This document shows, piece after piece, positions 1-8,049 of a stretch of 30,816 nt of DNA. Each line of letters starts with the position of its first letter. Within the stretch, counting starts at the first letter, position 1. The translations under genes were made by a program, and so were the position numbers. Below the pieces are notes generated by a model. That model did no database searches, was not told the DNA's origin, and saw only the letters and a program-made list of their open reading frames with translations. Source of the DNA: Lachnospiraceae bacterium UBA5902 (GTDB lineage: Bacteria; Bacillota; Clostridia; Lachnospirales; Lachnospiraceae); contig DJEI01000023.1 of NCBI GenBank assembly GCA_002431865.1, forward strand, positions 1-30,816, given 5' to 3'.

Positions 1-131
1 GCTTGCTTTTTTCTTTCCAAACCCACGACATGGGCTTTCACGCTTAGATTCTTACTCTCCACACCCAGTTTTCTCTCCGCTTTCTGCCTATCAGCTTCCG
101 AATTCGCCTTTCCGGCTTGCTTTCCTTTCAC
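1..131 (-). CDS. Partial open frame running off the left edge, unknown function
   Basis: After the TAG of the PilB gene the same reading frame stays open to the window edge, starting with a possible GTG at 131 (44 codons visible). The peptide is very rich in Lys, Arg, Glu and Gln, for example KGKQAGKANSEADRQKAERK, and has no prepilin, membrane or ATPase motif. The ribosome binding site is weak. The 9-mer GCTTGCTTT occurs at 1-9 and again at 115-123, and KQA recurs in frame 38 codons apart, so this may be the beginning of a tandem repeat rather than a gene. A second short frame starts at ATG 31. I do not recognise it, and coding status is uncertain. Confidence 0.25.
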   Translation of the reverse strand, partial: MKGKQAGKANSEADRQKAERKLGVESKNLSVKAHVVGLERKKQ

Positions 132-134
132 TCT

Positions 135-1820
135 CTACTCATAATAAGATACGCGAAGCAGTTCATCCACCGTCGTCGTACCATTTTCTACGAGTTCAAG
201 TGCACTCTTCTTCAAGGTGCTCATGCCCTGTTCCTGTACCGCGTACTCTTTGATTTCCTCGACCGAAGCGCCCTTCGTAATCATCTCTCGCACTTTCTTG
301 TCGATCAACAGAATCTCATGGATGGAAATACGTCCCTTATAGCCCGTGTTGTTGCACTGTCTGCAACCCTTGGCATGTTTGATCTGAGGAAAATGTACGC
401 CTGCGATTGCTTCCTCCTGCTCGGTCATTGATCCCCATTCGCCACAAAACGGGCAGACCTTACGCACGAGTCGTTGTGCCACGATACCAACCAGAGAGCT
501 GGCGATCATATACGGTTTCACTCCCATATCTGCCAGTCGGACAACTGAAGAAGCCGCATCGTTTGTATGCAGAGTCGAAAGTACCAGGTGTCCGGTAATT
601 GCGGCACGGACAGAAATCGATGCTGTCTCTGCATCTCGCGTCTCACCAACCATGATGATATCCGGGTCCTGACGAAGCAGGGCACGAAGTCCAACCTCGA
701 AGGTCAGTCCTGCGGTGTTATTTACCTGCATCTGATTGAGCTTTGGCACATTCTTCTCGACCGGATCTTCGATGGTCGAGATATTTACACTCCGCTTAGC
801 AAGCTCTTCGAGAATCATATACAGTGTCGTTGATTTACCAGAACCGGTAGGACCGGTCAGGTAGATGATGCCATTCGGCGACTGCAGCATCTTCATAACA
901 AGCTGATAATTCCTGTCTGTCATACCAAAAGTTCCCATATGGTCGATGGAACCTGCCGACGCCAGGAGTCGCAAAACTGCTTTCTCACCAAATACGGTTG
1001 GAATCACAGATACACGGACATTCAGGTTCACGCCTTCAATGTTGATACGGAAATGTCCATCTTGTGGGATTCTTCGCTCCGCGATATCGAGATCTCCAAG
1101 AATCTTGATACGTGCGATCAGGGAATTGTGAATGTTCTTCTGCAGCGTCATGAAGTCGCAGATAACACCATCCATACGCATTCGCACGCTTGTATGGTTC
1201 TCAAATGGCTCAATATGGATATCGGATGCATTGGAGTTATAAGCACGGACAAGCAAGCTGTTGAACAGGTTGATGATTGGCGTGTCGTCGTCGCCATCCT
1301 CCACGCTGATCTCCATAACCTCACTCGTCTGCGTTGTGTTCGCGGACGCTTTCTGTGCCGCCTGTCGTGCAGAAACTTCAGAATAATAATACTGAATCGA
1401 ATTTTCGAGTGGTGCCTTTTCACACAGAGAAATATGAACTTCCCGTCCGACGATCTGGCGTATATCCTCGATTCCATAGAAATTCAGCGGATCGTCCACA
1501 AGGAGATAATACATCGTATCTTCTACCTTGTAGCCCATCATGTTATATTTTTCGGCAAGAACACGAGGAATCATCTCCACCGCTTTCACATCGATAGACA
1601 AATCTGAGATATTGACAACCTCATAATTCAGACGTTTTCCAAGTGCCTCTAACATCTGTTTTTCTGTGATAAAGCCAAGTGCAATCAGTGCCGCACCAAG
1701 ACGGACACCTTTGTTTTCCTTCTGGTAGGCAACCGCCTGATTGATCTGATCTTCGTTGATGTATCCAAGTTCCTGCAAAACATCACCGATTCGGATATTT
1801 TTATTACTGCGCATTTCCAT
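135..1820 (-). CDS. pilB: Type IV pilus assembly ATPase, PilB/GspE family
   Basis: Cytoplasmic hexameric motor that powers pilus extension from the PilC platform. The 561-residue product has the expected family length. Residues 1-150 form an MshEN-type N-terminal domain (IGDVLQELGYI). The Walker A motif GPTGSGKST lies near residue 322, and the Asp/Walker B region DPDIIMVGETRDAE near 380. A four-cysteine zinc site follows (CPFCG and CRQCNNTGYKGR, about 455-490), typical of PilB and absent from PilT. The ATG at 1818-1820 sits inside the end of the upstream PilO-like gene (17-base overlap), so translation is coupled; a second in-frame ATG is at 1812. It is the last complete pilus gene in the window. 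No retraction ATPase PilT is visible. Confidence 0.95.
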   Translation of the reverse strand: MEMRSNKNIRIGDVLQELGYINEDQINQAVAYQKENKGVRLGAALIALGFITEKQMLEALGKRLNYEVVNISDLSIDVKAVEMIPRVLAEKYNMMGYKVEDTMYYLLVDDPLNFYGIEDIRQIVGREVHISLCEKAPLENSIQYYYSEVSARQAAQKASANTTQTSEVMEISVEDGDDDTPIINLFNSLLVRAYNSNASDIHIEPFENHTSVRMRMDGVICDFMTLQKNIHNSLIARIKILGDLDIAERRIPQDGHFRINIEGVNLNVRVSVIPTVFGEKAVLRLLASAGSIDHMGTFGMTDRNYQLVMKMLQSPNGIIYLTGPTGSGKSTTLYMILEELAKRSVNISTIEDPVEKNVPKLNQMQVNNTAGLTFEVGLRALLRQDPDIIMVGETRDAETASISVRAAITGHLVLSTLHTNDAASSVVRLADMGVKPYMIASSLVGIVAQRLVRKVCPFCGEWGSMTEQEEAIAGVHFPQIKHAKGCRQCNNTGYKGRISIHEILLIDKKVREMITKGASVEEIKEYAVQEQGMSTLKKSALELVENGTTTVDELLRVSYYE

Positions 1821-2592
1821 CGTCCGGCACCTCCTCGTACATATAGATCTCCAGCGTCAATGTCAAAACGCGTTCGGTCTTGATATCGTACTCACCGTCC
1901 TCTGTCAGTTTCGTGATACTCCGCTCCTCGGACCATGAATAATTGCACACACGGATCTTCTTATCGCTGTTTGAGAGATCTTCGATCAGCTGAAGCAGAT
2001 CACTCTCTTTTCCTCCCAGACGAAGTGTCACCGTTGCATTATAAATACCGGTTGTCACCGTATCGTCAAACATCGGAAGTGCGCTCGTTTCGCTGTCCGT
2101 CGACATACCGCCGCTTTCCTCAGCCGCTTCGATCTCGGAACGTTCTGCTTTTGCACCCTGGGGAGCCTCTGTCGTATCTGTATCCTCCTGTGCAGCAAGC
2201 ATCTCTGCACGTTTGGAATATACATACGGCTCCAGCGTCGTCTCTTCCGTTGGCATCTGGATTGCAAGATCGTAAGATTCCAGATTGTAGCCAAGCACAA
2301 GTTCGGTAAAGTATTTATCAATTTCCGCGCTTTTCATCATTGGGAAAAATGACTTTCTCACACTCTGGATCTGATCTGAAAACCTCTCATTATCCGTTTC
2401 CATCATTGGCACCTGCGTCAGCTTTAACTCATTTTCTTCCTGTGTTTCCTTCTGTGTCGTAATCTCTTTATTTGTATTTACGATACCCTTTACAACCGGG
2501 TAGATGCCCCAATAACCGATACATACAACAATTACAAATATCGAAAGCATGATCAGGAGGTTTTTATCTTTTTGTGTCATTTCTAACTTCAT
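1804..2592 (-). CDS. PilO-like type IV pilus inner-membrane assembly protein
   Basis: Probable alignment-complex component linking the PilM/PilN fusion to the pilus machinery. The 262-residue product has one membrane helix near the N-terminus (about residues 12-31), then a Lys/Glu/Gln-rich coiled-coil stretch, an acidic Ala/Thr/Glu-rich linker in the middle, and a C-terminal beta-rich part, which is the plan of PilO/GspM. Sequence identity to PilO is not obvious; the call rests on architecture and on its place between PilMN and PilB. The start at 2592 is chosen because AAGGAGGG lies just upstream; a longer frame to 2664 overlaps the previous gene and lacks such a site. Its 3' end overlaps the PilB start. 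Confidence 0.7.
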   Translation of the reverse strand: MKLEMTQKDKNLLIMLSIFVIVVCIGYWGIYPVVKGIVNTNKEITTQKETQEENELKLTQVPMMETDNERFSDQIQSVRKSFFPMMKSAEIDKYFTELVLGYNLESYDLAIQMPTEETTLEPYVYSKRAEMLAAQEDTDTTEAPQGAKAERSEIEAAEESGGMSTDSETSALPMFDDTVTTGIYNATVTLRLGGKESDLLQLIEDLSNSDKKIRVCNYSWSEERSITKLTEDGEYDIKTERVLTLTLEIYMYEEVPDDGNAQ

Positions 2593-2605
2593 ACTGATTC
2601 CCTCC

Positions 2606-4126
2606 TTATTCTGCATCACCGACATCCGGCAAATCAATTGTTTCTGTCGTCTCCGGCTGTGCATCTGTATCGGTATGTCTGCCGGCAGATTCCGCCAGTG
2701 TGCAGGTCACATGAATATCCCACAGCTCATCGGATTCCACATACGAATATCCGGTATAATCAACATTGCTGAAAATATCCACGCCACACAGATTACGGAT
2801 GAATTTATTGATATTATCGACTGTATCAGCACGCGCCGTCATCGTCAGCACGCCCTGATCCGCATCGAACGAATCAAAAGTCACAGTTGCAAGCCCTTTC
2901 GCGCAATTATCAACCACATCCATCACTTCACGGTTACAGACCGGATATGTGTATAAATTCTGATTTACTCCCACGATTGCATTGTACTGGTTCATCAGAT
3001 ACGAAGTCTCTTTCATGAGCACATCATACCGCGCAACCTCCATGATTGTTGCCGGAGACTCATTATACTCTTTCAGCTTCTGCAATTCCTGTTTCCGAAG
3101 TGTACGCACCGTGATACACACAGCAAGTCCCACAAGCATCACAGCCAGGCTGATCAGAATTGCAAGGAATCCTCCGCCAACTCCACCACTTTCTGTTTCC
3201 TTCTTTTTTCCGGCATGATAGCCATCTAAGAAATTCTGCTTGCCTGCATTTCCCGCAGCAAGACCACTGATCGGGTGGAAATGTGCCTGTACATCCAGAC
3301 CATTGGTTACAATGTGCGTATCTGCAAATACTTCCACACGCGCGTAAATATCAAGCTGCGAAATCGCATTCTGATATAATGGCAGATCCTGTGGATTCAC
3401 ACCCGCAAGCAGAACTGCCTCAATCGGATAATCCAACTGGTTTGCCTGCATGAACTGACGGATCTGGCTGACCGAACGTGCGATATCCTGCGCATAATCC
3501 TCGGTTCCCTGATCGTGGAAGCAGCGAGCACTGTTAAAATAGTAAAATTCTCCATTTACCCAGAGGATCGTTGTAATCGTCATACGATCTGCGATCTGCA
3601 GGACGAACGTCTTGTACTGCTGCGCCGCTGTCAATGCGGTCAGACGGATCAGACTGCTCTCACCGGAATACACTGCCTTGAGCTTGACGCCGATCTCTGC
3701 AAAGATGTCCACATAATCTTTAATGAAATCGGTCGTTATGATTTCGGCGTAGATTTTCTTCGTCGCCTTATTCTGTCCGATTGGAAAATATCCGCAGATA
3801 TAATCCTCTCCCTGTTTGATATCTGTAAACTCGCGGTTGATAAACTCTTCCGTCTTCTTCGGATTGAGCAGAGGCATCTCGATATTCTTACCAATAAACT
3901 TGGTCGAATTGATGACTAAGATCACATCCTTCGTCGGCAGATTATGTGTCGTCCAGAAGTTCTGCATGAAGCTCACAAACGCATCCGCATCCATAATCAT
4001 ACCGTTGATGATACTGCCATCCGGCGCATCTTCTGTATAACAATCCGCGACAGAAATCTTTCGATTTCCGGGAGTACCGGTGATCACTTGTATCTGTTGG
4101 TTTGCCAGATAAATGACTGTACTCAT
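2606..4126 (-). CDS. pilM: PilM-PilN fusion (GspL-like) pilus assembly protein
   Basis: The first ~310 of 506 residues look like the actin-fold cytoplasmic PilM protein. A glycine-rich linker and a single membrane helix follow (about 318-342, FLAILISLAVMLVGLAVCI), then a coiled-coil (RTLRKQELQKLKEYN) and a PilN-like periplasm-type domain. In most bacteria PilM and PilN are separate genes; here one polypeptide carries both, the layout also seen in GspL. It would couple the cytoplasmic ATPase to the extracytoplasmic PilO-like partner encoded 14 bases downstream. The start ATG follows GGAAGGAGAA at good spacing. The last ~25 residues are Asp/Glu/Thr-rich and probably disordered. Confidence 0.82.
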   Translation of the reverse strand: MSTVIYLANQQIQVITGTPGNRKISVADCYTEDAPDGSIINGMIMDADAFVSFMQNFWTTHNLPTKDVILVINSTKFIGKNIEMPLLNPKKTEEFINREFTDIKQGEDYICGYFPIGQNKATKKIYAEIITTDFIKDYVDIFAEIGVKLKAVYSGESSLIRLTALTAAQQYKTFVLQIADRMTITTILWVNGEFYYFNSARCFHDQGTEDYAQDIARSVSQIRQFMQANQLDYPIEAVLLAGVNPQDLPLYQNAISQLDIYARVEVFADTHIVTNGLDVQAHFHPISGLAAGNAGKQNFLDGYHAGKKKETESGGVGGGFLAILISLAVMLVGLAVCITVRTLRKQELQKLKEYNESPATIMEVARYDVLMKETSYLMNQYNAIVGVNQNLYTYPVCNREVMDVVDNCAKGLATVTFDSFDADQGVLTMTARADTVDNINKFIRNLCGVDIFSNVDYTGYSYVESDELWDIHVTCTLAESAGRHTDTDAQPETTETIDLPDVGDAE

Positions 4127-4167
4127 ATGTATGTTCTCCTTCCTGTAATAGGTTTGTTTTCTCTTGT

Positions 4168-5367
4168 TTAGTACGAATTCGCAATCGTCGCATACGAGCC
4201 GTAAATCGGCTGGATTACGGAAATAATAACAAATCCGACGACTGCCGCCATCACGACGATCATCGCAGGCTCCAGATAAGAAACCAGCTTGTTCATCGCT
4301 ACCTCAGAATCATATTCCATCTGGTTTGCAATCGATACAAGCATCGTATCAAGCGCACCTGTCTCTTCACCGACTGAAATGGACGAAGAAAGCTTTTTCG
4401 TAAATCCATCTACCCGGTTAATACTCTCACTTAAATTCATCCCCCCCCGGACATCCGCGATGACCTGATCAAACTGCTTTTCAATATAAGAATTGCCGAT
4501 TGTATTTCGTGCGATCTGCAGACAGTTGATGATTGAAATACCTGCCGAATACAAGCTCGACAACGTACGTGCAAATCGTGCGGTATAAATGACACGGCGC
4601 AGCTTTCCGATCACAGGCAGCTTCAATTCTAACTTATCCTTTGCATACCGCACCCCCGGTATCGCAAAAAGCACATGAAAGAAAATATACAACACAACTG
4701 TCACAATAATCAGGACATACCATCTATTTTTCACAAAATTACTGATACCTAGCAGGATCGTCGTTGAGGTCGGCAGGGAATCCATCTGGGAAAACAGATC
4801 CTTAAACTGTGGAATGACATAACCCATGATGATCGCTACAACTACCACGATCAATACGCAAAGGATCTTCGGATAGGTCATCGAGCTTTTAACCTTCTGG
4901 TTCAGCCGATATTCCTTCTCATAATGCACAGACATCTGCAATGCAATCTTGTCCATGCTTCCGCTGCTCTCTGCACTCTTGATCATGTTGATGAAAAGCG
5001 GCGGAAATGCATCGCCGCTTGCAGACATTGCCTCGGAAAGCGGCACACCGGAACGCACCTGCTTTAACAGTCCGGTATAAATCTCCCGTTCCTTTGGCTT
5101 GATGGACTCATCCTCGGATATAATATGCAGTGCCTTTACGAGCGTCACGCCCGCGCCAAGCAGCTCACCGATATTCTTCGCGAACTCAGAGACAACATCG
5201 GAACGCAGACGTTTGATGTTGACCTTATCCGCCTGTGCCTTCGCCTGTATCAGATATTTCTTTTCCTGTTTTAAGCGCTCATGCAGATCAAGCTCATCGG
5301 TTGCCTGCATCGTACCGGATATCACCTTCCCATTTTCATCCTGTGCTCTGTATTTATAGTTTATCAA
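4168..5367 (-). CDS. pilC: Type IV pilus platform protein PilC/GspF
   Basis: Polytopic inner-membrane platform on which PilB turns. The 399-residue length is normal for the family. It opens with the typical YKYRAQDENGKVISGTMQA segment and has two GspF domains (about 65-185 and 265-390), each with GE-rich helices, and membrane helices near 165-190, 213-235 and 370-395. The SGSMDKIALQM and TGALDTMLVSIA motifs mark equivalent positions of the two repeats. The start codon is TTG at 5367, preceded by AAGGAGGAAA; no ATG fits the family N-terminus. The 86 bases upstream, between it and the peptidase gene, hold only a weak promoter-like TTGTCA-17-TATGCA, so the operon probably reads through. Confidence 0.95.
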   Translation of the reverse strand: MINYKYRAQDENGKVISGTMQATDELDLHERLKQEKKYLIQAKAQADKVNIKRLRSDVVSEFAKNIGELLGAGVTLVKALHIISEDESIKPKEREIYTGLLKQVRSGVPLSEAMSASGDAFPPLFINMIKSAESSGSMDKIALQMSVHYEKEYRLNQKVKSSMTYPKILCVLIVVVVAIIMGYVIPQFKDLFSQMDSLPTSTTILLGISNFVKNRWYVLIIVTVVLYIFFHVLFAIPGVRYAKDKLELKLPVIGKLRRVIYTARFARTLSSLYSAGISIINCLQIARNTIGNSYIEKQFDQVIADVRGGMNLSESINRVDGFTKKLSSSISVGEETGALDTMLVSIANQMEYDSEVAMNKLVSYLEPAMIVVMAAVVGFVIISVIQPIYGSYATIANSY

Positions 5368-5453
5368 GGAAGTTTCCTCCTTTTTCTCTTACACAAACTG
5401 TATTACCATACTAAACTCTTGCATATTTGTATATCAGTTTCATGACAAATATC

Positions 5454-6242
5454 TTAATATACTGCCGTCATCATACTCTTCACATAATCAATATACATTG
5501 AAATCAGCGTATCGCCCAGATTCTGCGTCAGCGATACAAGTACACCAAACGCCAGAAATGGTCCAAATGCAAACTGCTCTTTTCTGCCCTTCTTCTTTTT
5601 GACAAGCAGATAAATGGCATACGCGCCACCGACAATGATGCCGACGAAAAATGCACCAACAACACCCTTCCAGCCAAGCAGGAATCCGGCTGCAAACATC
5701 ATTTTCACATCGCCGCCGCCAAAACCGTTAAATAACATCAGAATAAACATCGGCACGCTGATCGCGAACAGTCCAATCACACGCTCTGTGATCGTTGGTC
5801 CCGGCAACACCCAGATAGCAGGGATACCAAGCAGCAGCAAAATCACATTCAACTGTGGTGGAATCTCCTGTGTGTCTGCATCGATCATCGTGATCACCAT
5901 CAGATCACAGATCACAAGGAAAAACAGCAATGCAGACAGATGAATCCCGTACATTGCAACAGAAAATACTGCAAATGCACCACCGACCAGCTCGATGATA
6001 AGCGGGCGTTTCGGAAGCACAGAACCACAATACCTACAGCGGTTCTGATAACGAATCCGGGAAAAGATCGGAATCACATCCTTCCATGCCTGCTCATGGC
6101 CGCACTGCTTACAGTGGGAATGACGGATCGTCAGCTTCTCCTTCTTTGGAAGCCGTTCGATGACCAGATTCAGATAAGAAAACACGGTCACTCCCATCAA
6201 AAATACCAATATGTATATCATTGCATATAAAAAATAATTCAT
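5454..6242 (-). CDS. pilD: Prepilin peptidase / N-methyltransferase, PilD/GspO family
   Basis: Membrane aspartyl protease that cuts the leader of the prepilins encoded just upstream and methylates the new N-terminus. The 262-residue product has the full bifunctional layout: an N-terminal helix, a zinc-binding cytoplasmic loop with Cys44, Cys47, Cys69 and Cys72 (HCKQCG and CRYCG), and several membrane helices. The two catalytic aspartates are Asp121 (MIDADTQEIP) and Asp178 in the GxGD-type motif FGGGDVK. It is the only peptidase in the operon and so should serve all four prepilin-like proteins, including the giant one. Confidence 0.95.
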   Translation of the reverse strand: MNYFLYAMIYILVFLMGVTVFSYLNLVIERLPKKEKLTIRHSHCKQCGHEQAWKDVIPIFSRIRYQNRCRYCGSVLPKRPLIIELVGGAFAVFSVAMYGIHLSALLFFLVICDLMVITMIDADTQEIPPQLNVILLLLGIPAIWVLPGPTITERVIGLFAISVPMFILMLFNGFGGGDVKMMFAAGFLLGWKGVVGAFFVGIIVGGAYAIYLLVKKKKGRKEQFAFGPFLAFGVLVSLTQNLGDTLISMYIDYVKSMMTAVY

Positions 6243-6254
6243 TTTCTACCCCTT

Positions 6255-6935
6255 TTACTCTGTTTTACAGTTGATCTGTGTGTCGGACTCTGCATCTAAA
6301 TTATAGCACTGGATATATTCCGTATATGTAAAATCGCCATACCGCGGACTATGCAGTGTCAGACTCATATAAATGATGTTATCCGCGTAATTTCCTTTCG
6401 GCTGCGTAAATTTCAACTCCTTGATGGAATACCCCATATACGCTTTCTGGTCAAATACCCAGTCTGTACTCTTCACTTCACCACTTGCAACCACCACCGG
6501 ATAATAATGCACAACCAGATATCCTTCTTCATTCACACCAATATAAACATAGCTGCCCTGCGCATCGGTAAACTCGATCTTATTATATCCTGTCGTTTCA
6601 TTCTGTCCACCGAGCGTTGCATCTGTCGACAGCTGCATGACATATGGCAATGTGACCTCGCTCGTCGTTCCATCCTCATTTTTTACCTCTGTTGTGATTG
6701 TCGCATCCCGCGCACCCTCGATCTCACCACGGATCTTCGAAGCGATAATCGCGGATACCTGCATGCCATTCGCGGTTCCTTTTGCCTCATAATAGACACT
6801 GACCGTATTTGCGATTACCTTACTCGCCGCGATCATGAAAAGCCCGATCAGCATAAAGGTCACAATCATTTCCACCAGTGTGAGTCCCTGATTCTTATTA
6901 TGGAATTTTCGAAAAAGCTGCTTCAGTTTTTTCAT
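6255..6935 (-). CDS. Minor type IV prepilin, PilW/GspJ-like
   Basis: The leader (MKKLKQLFRKFHNKNQG) ends with Gly before LTLVEMIVTFMLIGLFMIAA, a textbook class III cleavage site with Glu at mature position +5 and a hydrophobic stalk helix. The remaining ~190 residues form a soluble pilin-type domain without a family I can name; length and place match PilW/GspJ-like minor pilins. It lies 12 bases upstream of the peptidase gene and 18 downstream of the PilV-like gene. AGAGGAG precedes the ATG at slightly long spacing. It is probably part of the tip or priming complex with its neighbours. Confidence 0.85.
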   Translation of the reverse strand: MKKLKQLFRKFHNKNQGLTLVEMIVTFMLIGLFMIAASKVIANTVSVYYEAKGTANGMQVSAIIASKIRGEIEGARDATITTEVKNEDGTTSEVTLPYVMQLSTDATLGGQNETTGYNKIEFTDAQGSYVYIGVNEEGYLVVHYYPVVVASGEVKSTDWVFDQKAYMGYSIKELKFTQPKGNYADNIIYMSLTLHSPRYGDFTYTEYIQCYNLDAESDTQINCKTE

Positions 6936-6953
6936 TTCAATGGCTGGCTCCTC

Positions 6954-7340
6954 TTATTCTCCTGCTTCTTCACTTTTATGGATCACCCGGAACACCGTCA
7001 GATCCGCGCGATCACTATAATAGCGATATAGATCGGCTTCCATCACAAAGTTCGTGTCTTTCGGTGTATTCATCGTATCCGTCTTATCGGTATCAACAGT
7101 CAATGTAATCTCTGTACCCGTAAGCTTCTCAAAATCTGCATCCTTTTTGTACATTTCCTCATTCAATATACGCTGATTTTCCTGCATATCCTTGCTTTTC
7201 TTAACCAATTCTCCAGATACGCCAAGCAAATGTACCATACACTCTGCCAGAACCATAACAAGAATCACGAATCCAACGATCACTTCCACCATCGTCGAAC
7301 CTGCATTATTCATTTGCCGCACAATTTTTCTTCTCTTCAT
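6954..7340 (-). CDS. Minor type IV prepilin, PilV/GspI-like
   Basis: Short prepilin of 128 residues with the cleavage motif NNAG followed by STMVEVIVGFVILVMVLAEC; Glu is present at +5. After the stalk helix comes a charged helix (KKSKDMQENQRILNEEMYKK) and a small beta-rich end. Two starts are possible: ATG at 7340 with GGAG ten bases upstream, chosen here, or GTG at 7349, which would overlap the stop of the upstream gene by eight bases and add three residues. In either case translation is coupled to that gene. Small size and context suggest a PilV/GspI-type subunit of the tip complex. Confidence 0.8.
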   Translation of the reverse strand: MKRRKIVRQMNNAGSTMVEVIVGFVILVMVLAECMVHLLGVSGELVKKSKDMQENQRILNEEMYKKDADFEKLTGTEITLTVDTDKTDTMNTPKDTNFVMEADLYRYYSDRADLTVFRVIHKSEEAGE

Positions 7341-7341
7341 G

Positions 7342-8028
7342 TTACTCACGCTCCAGAAAACTCCAGCTCCAATGCTCCTTTTTCAGAATTTCATTTTTCG
7401 ATGGATTCACCGTATCATCTCCAATATCCACACCGTTTTCTGCATCCTCATAATCCATACAGGACAGATTATACTTTGACAACTTGGATGCTGTCTGGTC
7501 TCCCTTGGTACAGGTCACTTTGACACAAAGCACAATATCGTTTTTCGATGTCTGATAACTTCCATCATTTTCCCAGTAAATGCAAACAGAAATATCATCC
7601 GCCATTGCTGCATATTTTGTCGTATCTCCACCGGTCGCCGCGAGGGTAAAATACCGGTACGCTGCCTTCTCTCCATGATCAGTCGAACTCTCCGATTCAA
7701 AATACGGCCAGTTGCCCTGGCAGACATTATAGCGCAGATACTGCCACAGCAGATTTTTTCCATCTGTCACATCTTTTCTCTGCATATCAAAGCTTGTATA
7801 TGCCGGTGTTGTCAATTCTTTTTCAATTTCAAGGCTGATCGTCTTTGAAAGCTCCCGGCACTGGTTCTGTGTCACCCGGTGCACCGAAGATGAAAACAAC
7901 GCATAGCTTACAAGCAGCAACGATAAGCAGAACACAACGACAACCATACTGACGACAATCGCCACGATCATCGCAGAGCCGTGATCTTCTTCTTTATGAA
8001 ATTGTCTGCGTTTTCTCTTTTTCTGCAT
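7342..8028 (-). CDS. PilX/GspK-like pilin lacking the +5 glutamate
   Basis: The 228-residue product has a basic leader (MQKKRKRRQFHKEEDHG), then SAMIVAIVVSMVVVVFCLSL. The Gly at -1 is kept, but position +5 is not Glu, as in GspK/PilX tip pilins, where no subunit has to pack above. After the stalk helix there are several cysteines (RYNVCQGNWPYF, SVCIYW, LCVKVTC), which may form disulphides in an exposed domain. It is the first gene after the giant prepilin (21 bases) and overlaps the start region of the PilV-like gene. The ribosome binding site (ACAGG) is weak. Family assignment is by motif and order. Confidence 0.7.
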   Translation of the reverse strand: MQKKRKRRQFHKEEDHGSAMIVAIVVSMVVVVFCLSLLLVSYALFSSSVHRVTQNQCRELSKTISLEIEKELTTPAYTSFDMQRKDVTDGKNLLWQYLRYNVCQGNWPYFESESSTDHGEKAAYRYFTLAATGGDTTKYAAMADDISVCIYWENDGSYQTSKNDIVLCVKVTCTKGDQTASKLSKYNLSCMDYEDAENGVDIGDDTVNPSKNEILKKEHWSWSFLERE

Positions 8029-8049
8029 ATGCCTGTAATTATCTTTCTA

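Noticed and set aside
939..1607. Long plus-strand open frame (222 codons) opposite pilB
   Set aside because: It lies wholly antisense to a clear PilB gene, its translation has no recognisable domain, and no ribosome binding site precedes it.
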